A stretch of DNA of 21,565 nucleotides, taken from DASYRM01 sp036004405. Lineage in GTDB: Bacteria > Acidobacteriota > Vicinamibacteria > Vicinamibacterales > UBA2999. The stretch is taken from NCBI GenBank assembly GCA_036004405.1, contig DASYRM010000082.1:1-21565 (forward strand), in the 5' to 3' direction. This document shows positions 8,501 through 15,709 of the stretch, in pieces (the first letter of the stretch is position 1; each line of letters begins with the position of its first letter). A program made the translations under genes and the position numbers. A model generated the notes under the pieces. It was given only the letters and a program-made list of their open reading frames with translations. It did no database searches and was not told the DNA's origin.

Positions 8501-8742
8501 GCGCCGACAACTTCGTCGAGACCAAGGTCGAGTACTACGACCTGGCCGGCCGGCTGTGGAAGACGCAGAAAGTGACCCGCCACGAGCTCGTGGAGCCGCA
8601 AAAGGCGCGCTGGTTTGCGCTGCAGCGTGAGATGACCAACCACCAGACCGGCCACCGCACGGTGATCTCCATGGCCAAGGTGACGACGGGCCTCGCGATT
8701 CCCGACGAGACGTTCACCACCCGTTCCATCGAGCAGGATTGA
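5584..8742 (+). CDS. RND/MMPL-type transporter fused to a LolA-like lipoprotein-sorting domain
   Basis: The 1052-residue protein has two parts. Residues 1 to about 785 form an RND transporter of the MMPL/HpnN (lipid exporter) type: a first membrane helix near 20-40, a periplasmic domain, a helix bundle at about 228-385, a second bundle opened by the helix at 420-441, a second periplasmic domain, then helices at about 626-774. GIGADYEIYLLFRFKEEL near 685-702 matches the conserved GxxxDY...R..EE signature; the equivalent site in the first half has His in place of Asp (AAGHAIQIL). Residues about 814-1052 resemble the outer membrane lipoprotein-sorting protein family (LolA-like, PF17131), with DDDLWIYLPALKKSRR and GSDFSYGDIS. 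Between them, 788-814 looks like an intact signal peptide ending APAEAAEPS. The role proposed is moving a lipid or other hydrophobic cargo from the inner membrane through the periplasm. No HlyD-type adaptor gene is nearby. The frame is continuous with no stop between the domains. Confidence 0.88.
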   Translation: MNRPDSKVFRPYARWIVTHRLVVVAAIVLVTGFLASRLGSLQVDSNPDLWAPQNHPYVETTNLLEELFGGRNLTVIGVVPKTGDVYQPKVLAKIKRIQDRLELVPHAVRHNILSLAARKVKEVKGGPDGMEVRPMMETVPRTVEEIARLKAAVASMPIYINALVSPDGRAATVVADFKQDERSPNFIALNHDLHTIVDAERDGDVDIYLGGITIIGEAADEQFTKMPIFFGAALLIILLVQYWSFRSVQGMVLPMLTGLLSVVWSLGLMGLLGVHLDPLNTTTPILVLAVAAGHAIQILKRYYEEYGRLRATMAPRDANREAVIESMVRVGPVMIIAGLIATITFLSLAGTGIPMVQHFGVFAGCGVLATMIIEMTVIPAVRSLLRPPREREAARERKAGVLDRFLTGVADSLVGGRAPVFVAGGLMVLAIVGFGVTRLRIDNNFRLYFRPESAVRADDRVLNQTFGGTNSIQFLVQTPAADGIKDPRVLKGMERLQTFLERQPKVGKTQSMVDLIKRMNQAMHADDRSYYAVPDSQELVAQYLFLYSLSGDPQDFDSLVDNDYRRATVWAFVKDDSTTNADQIARRARAIIDESFPPGVTVQMGGSLPQLIALNDVIVSDKIRNMAQMAVVVFVLGAIILRSLVGGLFVVTPLFAVMLANFGLMGWRETPLDISAMTTAAMAIGIGADYEIYLLFRFKEELARTGSVLEATRASMLTSGKAILLVAISIVAGYAVLQASEFAFYNTLSSMVTATMVISAFFALFFLRALMMLFKPRFVFGDRREAFFKPVAAAVLAAIAIGLAAPAEAAEPSARDIMEKNFFVTKVSSLQLESTMVLVNDKGQQRERRSTGLIKLQPNGVDSKLVVRFSTPADIKGTSFLQVEHIDGDDDLWIYLPALKKSRRLVANNKKDSFVGSDFSYGDISLPKVDQYRHTLLRSEKADGFDCYVVESVPASDAVRANSGYSRKLTWVRADNFVETKVEYYDLAGRLWKTQKVTRHELVEPQKARWFALQREMTNHQTGHRTVISMAKVTTGLAIPDETFTTRSIEQD

Positions 8743-8751
8743 GGTGCCGTC

Positions 8752-10032
8752 ATGCGCGGGTTGTGGACGGTCCTGTTGGTTGTCACGGTCGCGGCGCCGG
8801 CGCGTGGCCAGGATGCGGCGGCCCCGGAGCCGGTGAGTGAGCCGGGCGTCTTCGAGCGCCTCGGGGTTACCGGTGCCGTCCGCGCCGGCTACTGGAGCTC
8901 GACGCGGAACCTCGACGCCGAACAGCATGTCGGCGCCGGCATGTTGTGGTTGAAGACGTCGCGGCGGGTATCGGACCACGTGTCGTTTCTCGCCGAGGGG
9001 TGGACCGCCTTGCGCGGGCCGCTCGAGTACGGCGACGCCACGGGCGAAGTGCGCGAAGCCTTCGTCGATCTCCGGTTCGGGCGGCTCGACGTGCGCGCGG
9101 GCCGGCAGATCATCGCCTGGGGCCGTGCCGACGGGATCAATCCCACGGATAACCTGTCGGGTCAGGATCTGACGCTGCTCGTGCCGGACGATGCCGATCG
9201 CCGGCTGGGAACGACCGCGGCGCGGGCGAGCTACTACGTGGGTGACGTCTCGGTGACGGCCGTGTGGCTGCCCGAGTTCCGCGGTCACGAGTTCGCGCTG
9301 CCGGCCCCGCCGCCCGGTATCGCTTTCGTGCGCGAGGTCGAGCGGTGGCCAGGCGACCAGTGGGCCGTGCGTGTCGAGCGGACCGGCGGCGCGGTGGACT
9401 GGTCGGCGTCGTACTATCGCGGCTTTGACCTCGCACCCGATCTCGGCGTCGCCTGGCACGACGGCGGCACGCCGGGTGTGCGGGTGTCGCATCATCGCGT
9501 GCGGGTGGTCGGCGCCGACATGGCCGCCAATCTCGGGCGGTTCGGCCTGCGTGCCGAGGCGGCCTACGTGGCGACCGAGGATCGTCACGGCCTGGATCCG
9601 TTCGTCAAGAACCCGTTCGTGTTCGTCGTCGCGGGAGCGGATCGGACGTTCGGCGGCCTGCTGAACCTGAACGTGCAGTACCTGTTGCGTTACGTGCTCG
9701 ACGACCCCGCGATGCCCGCGCCCGACGGCGGCCTGTTCTCTGCGGTCGCGTCGCAGCAGGCGATTGTCAACAGCCAGACGCGGCGCGTGCAGCACGGCGC
9801 GTCCTTCCGCCTGGCGTACAAATGGCTGCACGACACGCTCGAGGCCGAATGCGCCGCGGCGGCCTACGGCGCACCGTCGGGTGCGGCGATCCGGCCGAAG
9901 ATGGCCTACGCCGTGACCGACAGCTGGAAGGTACTGGCCGGCGCCGAGCTGCTACGCGGCGAGGCGTCGTCGGTGTTCGGTCTGATGAAGGGCAACTCGA
10001 CCGGATACGCCGAGCTCCGATGGAGCTTTTGA
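8752..10032 (+). CDS. Outer-membrane beta-barrel protein, DUF1302-like
   Basis: The 426-residue protein starts at an ATG nine bases after the transporter stop; GAGGTG at 8741-8746 overlaps that stop and serves as ribosome binding site. A signal peptide covers about 1-20 (ends ARGQDA). The remainder is rich in amphipathic beta-strands and ends YAELRWSF, with the C-terminal Phe expected of barrel proteins. The segment around residues 115-150 (RQIIAWGRADGINPTDNLS, then LLVPDDADRRLG) is characteristic of the DUF1302-like or uncharacterised porin-like family that tends to sit beside RND and LolA-like genes. It probably forms the outer-membrane end of the export route that begins with the fused transporter. 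The molecule transported is unknown, and no enzyme activity is suggested by the sequence. Confidence 0.78.
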   Translation: MRGLWTVLLVVTVAAPARGQDAAAPEPVSEPGVFERLGVTGAVRAGYWSSTRNLDAEQHVGAGMLWLKTSRRVSDHVSFLAEGWTALRGPLEYGDATGEVREAFVDLRFGRLDVRAGRQIIAWGRADGINPTDNLSGQDLTLLVPDDADRRLGTTAARASYYVGDVSVTAVWLPEFRGHEFALPAPPPGIAFVREVERWPGDQWAVRVERTGGAVDWSASYYRGFDLAPDLGVAWHDGGTPGVRVSHHRVRVVGADMAANLGRFGLRAEAAYVATEDRHGLDPFVKNPFVFVVAGADRTFGGLLNLNVQYLLRYVLDDPAMPAPDGGLFSAVASQQAIVNSQTRRVQHGASFRLAYKWLHDTLEAECAAAAYGAPSGAAIRPKMAYAVTDSWKVLAGAELLRGEASSVFGLMKGNSTGYAELRWSF

Positions 10033-10050
10033 TCGAGTAAGGTGTCAGCC

Positions 10051-11076
10051 GTGACCGGACGCCGCCTTTTAGTTGCGCTGTGTGCCGTCGTCATCGGCAG
10101 CGCGGCGTACTCGGCTCAGCCGGGCGGGCGTCGTTCCGCGCTCACCGGCACCGTGGTGGTGGTCAACCAGCAGTCCGACTCGGTGACGCTGATCGATCTT
10201 CAGCGGATGGAGCCGTATCGGCACGTGCGGGTGGTGGGCGGCCCGCACGAGGCCGCCGCCTCGCCTGACGGCCGCACGGTGGTGGTCACCAACTACAACA
10301 AGGCCGGTGCGGGACCCCAGAAGACGTTGAGCCTCATCGCGCTCCCGGGCGGCGACAGCATCAGAACGATCGATCTGGGCGAGTACCGGGCGCCGCACGA
10401 TGTCCGGTGGGTCGACATGACGCGCGTGGTGGTGACCGCCGAGGCGAATCAGGCGCTGCTCGTCGTGAATACCTCGAGCGGCGCCGTCGAGCGCGTCTTC
10501 CGCACCGAGGCGGGCGTGTCGCACATGCTGGCGCTGTCCACCGACCGCACGCGCCTCTACTGCTCGAACATGCGCGACGGCAGCGTGAGCGCGTTCGACT
10601 TCCAGACCGGCAGGAAGATCAAGGACGTGCGGACGGGCCGCGAGTGCGAGGGCGTGGGCGTGACGCCCGACGGCCGCTGGGTGTGGGCCGGCAACCGCGC
10701 CGAGGACAGCATCTCGATCATCGATACCCGCACGCTGGAGGTGACGAAGCGCATCACCTCGCCCGGCTTTCCCTATCGCGTGCAGTTCACGCCTGACGGA
10801 AAGCTGGCGCTCATCCCGCACGCCGAGGCCTCGGCGCTAGTCGTTGCCGACGTCGCCAGCCAGTCGATCGTGAAATCGATCAAGCTGGGGCTCACCCAAG
10901 TCGCGGATCCATCCACGGCGGGCGTCTTTCCACACCCCGACAACCGCCACGCCTTCGTGACGGTGCGCAACGACGACTCGATGCTCGTACTCGACCTCGT
11001 GAGCGGCGACACACTGGCGCGCGTGGGCGTGCAAAACAGTCCGGATGGCGTCACCTATTCGCCAATCCAGCGATAG
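10051..11076 (+). CDS. YncE-like periplasmic beta-propeller protein
   Basis: The 341-residue protein has a signal peptide at about 1-20 (ends SAAYSAQ) and then six or seven beta-propeller blades. Repeating features are PDGR or PDGK turns (SPDGRTVVV, TPDGRWVWA, TPDGKLALI), strands ending in VVN or IIDT, and short loops, as in YncE and 40-residue YVTN-type propellers. The GTG at 10051 is preferred over the in-frame GTG at 10042 because AAGG at 10039-10042 lies eight bases before it; the longer form would add three residues. It follows the barrel gene by 18 bases, so it probably belongs to the same operon and may act as a periplasmic scaffold or accessory for the export complex. No catalytic residues are recognisable and the family is functionally broad, so the role is inferred from position. 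Confidence 0.78.
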   Translation: MTGRRLLVALCAVVIGSAAYSAQPGGRRSALTGTVVVVNQQSDSVTLIDLQRMEPYRHVRVVGGPHEAAASPDGRTVVVTNYNKAGAGPQKTLSLIALPGGDSIRTIDLGEYRAPHDVRWVDMTRVVVTAEANQALLVVNTSSGAVERVFRTEAGVSHMLALSTDRTRLYCSNMRDGSVSAFDFQTGRKIKDVRTGRECEGVGVTPDGRWVWAGNRAEDSISIIDTRTLEVTKRITSPGFPYRVQFTPDGKLALIPHAEASALVVADVASQSIVKSIKLGLTQVADPSTAGVFPHPDNRHAFVTVRNDDSMLVLDLVSGDTLARVGVQNSPDGVTYSPIQR

Positions 11077-11263
11077 CTGACCGTTTCGAGAGCGCCGCGC
11101 GATTTCCGTAAGGCGCGTGCGCCGCCGCCCGTGCGGTCTCCCGCTCCGTCGCCCGGAAAGCGGAGCCCGAAGGGGTGTGCGGCGCTGGCAGCGGACTTGC
11201 CGACTCCCAGGGAACTCCCCAGTCGCCGGTTCGCGATTCGGTGTTTGTCGCCGGAGGACTGTG
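11077..11263. other. Noncoding gap before the subtilase gene
   Basis: This 187-base stretch shows no convincing gene or promoter. GCTCCG at 11143-11148 could pair with CGGAGC at 11161-11166, a weak stem. From 11218 the sequence has three imperfect seven-base units (AGTCGCC, GGTTCGC, GATTCGG) ahead of the ribosome binding site GGAGGA at 11253-11258. Confidence 0.5.
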
Positions 11264-14200
11264 ATGCGCCTCGGGAAGGTTGCCGTTTGCCTCGCGCTCG
11301 CACTCGTCGCGTTCGCGTCGTTCGCGTCCGCGCAGCCGCCACGACGCCAGGCCGTTGCGGGACAGATCCTCGTGACCTTCAGGCCCGCGGCGAACGCCAA
11401 CGCGAAGGCCGATGCGCATCGCGGAGCGCGCGGCCGGCTGGTGAGCGAAATCGCGAGCCGGGGCGTGGCGCTGGTGGCGGTGCCGGACGGCGACGAAGAC
11501 GCCGCGGTCGCACGCTATCGCCGCAATTCCAATGTGCTCTTCGCGGAGCCCAACTACATCCGTCACGTGCCGGAGCCCACGGCGCACGGCGGCGACACGC
11601 CACTCCTGCCGCGCGACAAGTACTTCGACCAGCAGTGGGGGTTCCACAACACCGGCCAGGAGTTCTACTGCTTCGCCTGGATCTTCGGTGACCTCTGTTT
11701 CTACCAGGGCACGCCCGACGCGGACATCGACGCGCCCGAGGCCTGGGCGGTGTCAACCGGATCGCCCACGGTCACGGTGGCGGTCATCGACACCGGCATC
11801 GACTACAACCATCCCGATCTGGCAGGGCACTACGCCGGCGGTTACGACTTCGTCCACTCGACCTTCGATCCGCTCGACGATCACGGCCACGGCACCCACG
11901 TGGCAGGCACGATTGCCGCCAGCCTCGAGAACCTCACCGGCAGTCCCGCCGCGGCGGAGGGCGTGGTGGGCGTTGCGCCGCAGGCGCGGCTCCTCGCCTA
12001 CAAGGTGTGCGCGGCCGACGGCACGTGCACCGATTTCGCCGTGATCCAGGCCATCAGCCGTGCCGTCGCCGACGGGGCCAAGGTGATCAACATGAGCCTC
12101 GGCGACACCGTGTATTCCCAGTCGCTGGCGGACGCCGTGCAGCAGGCGTGGAATGCCGGAGTCGTCATCGTGGCCGGCGCCGGCAACGACGGCGTGACGG
12201 CGCCGTTCTACCCGGCGGCCCTCGACCACGTCATCGCGGTGGGGGCCTTTGACGAGGAGCACAACCGGGCGTCGTTCTCGAACTACGGGAGCTGGGTCGA
12301 CATCGCCGCGCCGGGTAGCAACATCCTGTCCACCTATCCGCTCAGCAAGTGCACCGAAGCCGGGGTGCCGGGAGAGACCGGGTGCTACGCCTGGTTGAGC
12401 GGCACGTCGATGGCCACGCCGCATGTGGCAGGCGCGGCCGCGTTGATCTGGTCGCGAGGTGACGTGACCAGCAATACCCAGGTCGTGGATCTCTTGCTCA
12501 ACAACGCCGATCCCTCGGGCGTGTCGAACGTGCGGCTCGATTCGTGGACGATCCACGGCGGCCTCAACCTGCACGACGCGCTGAGCGATGGGCTGGCGAC
12601 GGGGAAGCCGGTGGCCAACGCCGGCCCCGACCAGACGGTCATCGACACCGACGGTGACGGCAGCGAAATCGTGACGCTGGATGGCAGCGGGTCGCACGAC
12701 GACAACGGCAGCATCGTCGCCTACGAGTGGCGTGACGGCGCCACGCTCCTGGGTTCCGACGCGATTCTCGCTCTCCCGCTTGCGGTCGGTACTCACGTCG
12801 TAACGCTCGAGGTCACCGACAACGACGGCCTGACGGCGACCGATACCGTGCCGGTCACGGTGCAGCCGGCAAGCCTCGTCACGCTGGCGGTCTCCGTACC
12901 CCAAGCCACTGAGGCGGGCATCACGGCAGGTGTGTTCACCGTCTCCCGTACCGGCGAGACCAGTGGAACGCTGACGGTCCAGTACGTCGTGACCGGAACG
13001 GCCACGCCGGGCACGGACTACCAGTCGCTTGCTGGCACCGTCCTCTTCGGGGCGGGGGCGGCGACCGCCACCATCACGGTGACGCCGATTGACGACGACC
13101 TGCTGGAGAGCAACGAGTCGGTGGTCATCACGCTGAGCCCGGGTGTGGGCTACGGCCTCGGGTCGCCCGGCAGCGGCAGCATTGCCATCGTCAGCGATGA
13201 CCTGCCGCCGGACCTCGTGGTTCAGTCGACCGCCGCGCCCGCGACGGGCGGCGCCGATGCCGACATCGTCGTGTCCGAGACGACGAAGAATCTGGGGACC
13301 GGCACCGCGGCGAACTCGGCGACCGGGTTCTATCTGTCGGTGAACAGCACCTTCGACGCCTCTGATGTGTTCCTCGGCGGCCGCCCGGCCCCGCAGCTGG
13401 CGCCGGGCGCGGCAGACGCCGCGTCCACCACGCTCCACCTGCCGGCATCGACCGCCGCCGGTTCGTATTACGTGCTGGCGAAGAGCGATTGGAACAGCCA
13501 GGTGTCGGAAAGCGTCGAGACGAACAACGTGAAGGCCAGTGGCGCCGTCAAGATCGGGCCGGACCTGCTGGTCTCGGCGCTGACCACGCCCGCCGCCGCG
13601 GTTCCCGGCACCACGTTCAGCGTGTCGGATACGACGGTGAACTCGGGCGGCGGCCGGGCCATCGCCTCCACGACGCGGTTCTTCCTGTCCACGAACGGGT
13701 CGCTCGATGCCGCCGACGTGCCGCTCGGCAGCCGCGCGGTGCCGGAACTCTCGCCCGGCGCGTCGCATGCGGGCACCACCCAGCTCGCTCTGCCGGCGTC
13801 CACCCCGGGCGGGTTGTATTTCGTGATCGCGCAGGCCGACAACGACAAGGTGGTTGGGGAAACGTCCGAGATCAACAACAACCGGAGCAGCGCGTCGCTC
13901 AAAGTCGGCGGCGACTTGAGCGTGAGCGTGCTCAACATGCCCGCCATCGTGGTGGTGGGCGGCACGATCAGCGTGAGCGACTCGACCACCAACCAGGGAG
14001 CGGGGCCGGTGAGCGACTCGTCCACCGGGTTCTACCTGTCCGCCAACTCGGTGCTGGATGTCGGGGATCAGCTTCTGGGCAGTCGAGCCGTGGGCCCCCT
14101 TGCGGCTGGCGCGACCTCTGCGGGCGTCACCGCGGTGCAGATCCCGGCTGGGATCGCGCCCGGCACCTACTACCTCATCGCGAAGGCGGACCGGGCGGAT

Positions 14201-14623
14201 GTCGTGTCCGAGAGCGTCGAGTCCAACAACACGCGAACGGCCGGCATCGCCATCGGGCCCGATCTGTGGGCGATGAGCGTCAGGAACCCCGCCACGGCGA
14301 TCGCCGGCACCGGCGTCGAGGTCACCGACGCGGTGAAAAATCTGGGTGCCGATACGTTCCCGGCCTCGACGACACGGTTCTATCTGTCCACCAACTCTTC
14401 GTTGGATGCCAGCGACGTGCTGCTCGGCAGCCGCCCGGTGCCTGCGGTGGCGGTCGGAGTGACCGACACGGGATCGGTGACGGTCGTCATCCCGCCGCAA
14501 ACCGCGCCCGGGTCCTACTTCGTCCTGGCGGCGGCGGACGGCGACGGCGTCGTCGCCGAAGCGGTGGAAAGCAACAACACGGTGTCGCGCCGCATCACGA
14601 TCTCCGCTCCGCCGGCCCCCTGA
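11264..14623 (+). CDS. Secreted subtilase (S8) with PKD, Calx-beta and four CARDB-type repeats
   Basis: The 1119-residue protein starts at the ATG at 11264, five bases after GGAGGA; the frame is open further upstream but without signal or site. Order of parts: signal peptide 1-23; inhibitory propeptide about 28-100 (GQILVTFRP to VLFAEPNYI); S8 catalytic domain about 120-440 with Asp176 (VIDTGID), His209 (HGHGTHVAG), oxyanion Asn308 (AGAGND) and Ser382 (SGTSMATPHVAGA); PKD domain about 448-537 (ANAGPDQTV); Calx-beta domain about 538-645 (ending IDDDLLESNESVVITLS); then four CARDB-like repeats of about 117 residues beginning near 650, 766, 883 and 1000, each with TGFYLS or TRFYLS and ending SVE or SEINN-type turns. 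It is likely an extracellular protease whose tail binds surface or substrate. An insert carrying two cysteines (FYCFAWIFGDLCFYQ) precedes the catalytic Asp. No C-terminal sorting tag is evident. Confidence 0.92.
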   Translation: MRLGKVAVCLALALVAFASFASAQPPRRQAVAGQILVTFRPAANANAKADAHRGARGRLVSEIASRGVALVAVPDGDEDAAVARYRRNSNVLFAEPNYIRHVPEPTAHGGDTPLLPRDKYFDQQWGFHNTGQEFYCFAWIFGDLCFYQGTPDADIDAPEAWAVSTGSPTVTVAVIDTGIDYNHPDLAGHYAGGYDFVHSTFDPLDDHGHGTHVAGTIAASLENLTGSPAAAEGVVGVAPQARLLAYKVCAADGTCTDFAVIQAISRAVADGAKVINMSLGDTVYSQSLADAVQQAWNAGVVIVAGAGNDGVTAPFYPAALDHVIAVGAFDEEHNRASFSNYGSWVDIAAPGSNILSTYPLSKCTEAGVPGETGCYAWLSGTSMATPHVAGAAALIWSRGDVTSNTQVVDLLLNNADPSGVSNVRLDSWTIHGGLNLHDALSDGLATGKPVANAGPDQTVIDTDGDGSEIVTLDGSGSHDDNGSIVAYEWRDGATLLGSDAILALPLAVGTHVVTLEVTDNDGLTATDTVPVTVQPASLVTLAVSVPQATEAGITAGVFTVSRTGETSGTLTVQYVVTGTATPGTDYQSLAGTVLFGAGAATATITVTPIDDDLLESNESVVITLSPGVGYGLGSPGSGSIAIVSDDLPPDLVVQSTAAPATGGADADIVVSETTKNLGTGTAANSATGFYLSVNSTFDASDVFLGGRPAPQLAPGAADAASTTLHLPASTAAGSYYVLAKSDWNSQVSESVETNNVKASGAVKIGPDLLVSALTTPAAAVPGTTFSVSDTTVNSGGGRAIASTTRFFLSTNGSLDAADVPLGSRAVPELSPGASHAGTTQLALPASTPGGLYFVIAQADNDKVVGETSEINNNRSSASLKVGGDLSVSVLNMPAIVVVGGTISVSDSTTNQGAGPVSDSSTGFYLSANSVLDVGDQLLGSRAVGPLAAGATSAGVTAVQIPAGIAPGTYYLIAKADRADVVSESVESNNTRTAGIAIGPDLWAMSVRNPATAIAGTGVEVTDAVKNLGADTFPASTTRFYLSTNSSLDASDVLLGSRPVPAVAVGVTDTGSVTVVIPPQTAPGSYFVLAAADGDGVVAEAVESNNTVSRRITISAPPAP

Positions 14624-14682
14624 GTCTTGAAGGGCCAGAATCCTTGCACATCTGTCCAAGTTTCAACTGGTCCTTCAAGACT
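14623..14682. terminator. Long-stem inverted repeat after the subtilase gene
   Basis: AGTCTTGAAGGGCCAG (14623-14638) pairs with CTGGTCCTTCAAGACT (14667-14682) in 15 of 16 positions, with a G-U pair at the remaining one and a 28-base loop. The stem begins at the last base of the stop codon. There is no T-tract, so it may act as a factor-dependent or processing-related terminator instead of a classical intrinsic one. Confidence 0.5.
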
Positions 14683-14685
14683 CTC

Positions 14686-14704
14686 GCCCGCCCGGAGGGC
14701 GGGC
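14686..14704. repeat. GC-rich 8-bp hairpin
   Basis: GCCCGCCC and GGGCGGGC form a perfect 8-bp stem around the loop GGA. It sits directly after the longer inverted repeat and is not followed by T residues; its symmetry allows it to work on either strand. Confidence 0.6.
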
Positions 14705-14718
14705 AATCAAACACTGCC

Positions 14719-14769
14719 CTAGCGAGGCGGAGCCTACCTGCTCGTGGGTCCGAGGCGCAGCCTCGCTAG
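14719..14769. repeat. Inverted and direct repeat block (REP-like)
   Basis: CTAGCGAGGC (14719-14728) and GCCTCGCTAG (14760-14769) are perfect 10-bp arms around 31 bases. Inside is a direct repeat, CGAGGCGGAGCCT (14723-14735) and CGAGGCGCAGCCT (14751-14763), 12 of 13 identical, and each unit is a small palindrome. The nested layout resembles dispersed repetitive extragenic palindromes. Confidence 0.55.
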
Positions 14770-14836
14770 CCTCAGCCTCACGGCCGGCGGATTCCTCACT
14801 TGCCAAAGGGCGCCTCGATCGGGAATGTTGTGACCG

Positions 14837-15673
14837 GTGTTCAGGCGCCTCCTGGCGGTGATGCTGGTCCTCTCGGCCGGCTTTGCGTACGCGCAGTTCC
14901 CGCGCGGTTTCGGCGGGTATGGCGGGCTGCGCGGCGAGCAGGGTGATCCCGCGGAGCTGCCGCCGGCCGAATGGCCCGATCGCCACGTGGCCGGCTGCCA
15001 CATCCTCTACTCGAGCGTCCGTCGCGAGGCCAACGGCTCGGGCTGGCGCACCGACTATCCCTGGGGGCAGCGCAATCTCCTCATCCGGCTGTCCGAGCTG
15101 ACGAAGACGCGGGTCAGCAAGCAGGCAGGCGTTCCGCACGTATGGCTCGTGCGGCTCACCGATCCCGCGCTCTTCGAGTGCTCCTTTCTGATGGCGTCGG
15201 ACGTCGGCACCATCGGGCTGTCTGACGAAGAAGCCGCGGCGCTGCGGTTGTATCTCCAGAAGGGCGGCTTTCTCTGGGTGGACGACTTCTGGGGCGATGC
15301 CGCCTGGGAACAGTGGTCGCGCGAGCTCGCCAAGGCGATGCCGGCCCCCGAGTACACCATCGAGGACGTTCCGCTCACCGATCCCATCTTTCACTCGATG
15401 CTCGAGGTGAAACGGGTGCCGCAGGTGAGCGGCATCGGCTTCTGGCGCGCGACCCGCGGGCAGGTGACGTCGGAGCGCGGCGAGGAGTCGGCGGTGGTGC
15501 ACTTCCGCGCCATCCGCGACCAGCACGGCCGCATCATCGCCGTGATGACCCACAACACCGATGTGACCAACTCGTGGGAACGCGAAACGGAAGACCCGGC
15601 GTACTTTCTGCAGTTCTCGATCGAAGGCTATGCTCTGGGGATAGACGTCCTGCTCTACGCGATGACGCACTGA
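14837..15673 (+). CDS. DUF4159 domain protein, exported
   Basis: The 278-residue protein begins at GTG 14837; an in-frame stop at 14831 prevents an earlier start and no strong ribosome binding site is visible. A signal peptide covers about 1-19 (RRLLAVMLVLSAGFAYAQ). The body carries features of DUF4159: LTDPALFECSFLMASD, SDEEAAALRLYLQKGGFLWVDDFWG and LTDPIFHSM, followed by a final GYALGIDVLLYAMTH. The Rossmann-like fold of DUF4159 is related to class I glutamine amidotransferases, but the function is unknown. Elsewhere the family is often encoded near MoxR, DUF58 and von Willebrand A genes; none is present here. It is followed after 36 bases by the DUF6152 gene, so these two probably share a transcript. 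Confidence 0.85.
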   Translation: MFRRLLAVMLVLSAGFAYAQFPRGFGGYGGLRGEQGDPAELPPAEWPDRHVAGCHILYSSVRREANGSGWRTDYPWGQRNLLIRLSELTKTRVSKQAGVPHVWLVRLTDPALFECSFLMASDVGTIGLSDEEAAALRLYLQKGGFLWVDDFWGDAAWEQWSRELAKAMPAPEYTIEDVPLTDPIFHSMLEVKRVPQVSGIGFWRATRGQVTSERGEESAVVHFRAIRDQHGRIIAVMTHNTDVTNSWERETEDPAYFLQFSIEGYALGIDVLLYAMTH

Positions 15674-15709
15674 AGAACCTGGAGGCGGAGAAGGCGGAGG
15701 AGGAACCTC

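Noticed and set aside
5704..9831. Open reading frame of 1375 codons on the minus strand, opposite the transporter and barrel genes
   Set aside because: It is a shadow of the + strand genes: His, Arg and Gly-rich low-complexity translation with no domain, typical of antisense frames in GC-rich coding DNA. The + strand frames have clear domains, signal peptides and ribosome binding sites.
11218..11250. Heptad tandem repeat ahead of the subtilase gene
   Set aside because: Only three imperfect units are present; it is too short and degenerate to call a repeat array.
11753..14659. Open reading frame of 968 codons on the minus strand, opposite the subtilase gene
   Set aside because: The translation is Arg, Gly and His-rich and non-homologous in appearance, while the + strand shows a full subtilase catalytic triad and repeats.
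14686..14704. Classical rho-independent terminator
   Set aside because: The hairpin is perfect and GC-rich, but the following bases (AATCAAACAC) contain no T-tract on the + strand, and no T-tract is present for the minus strand either.
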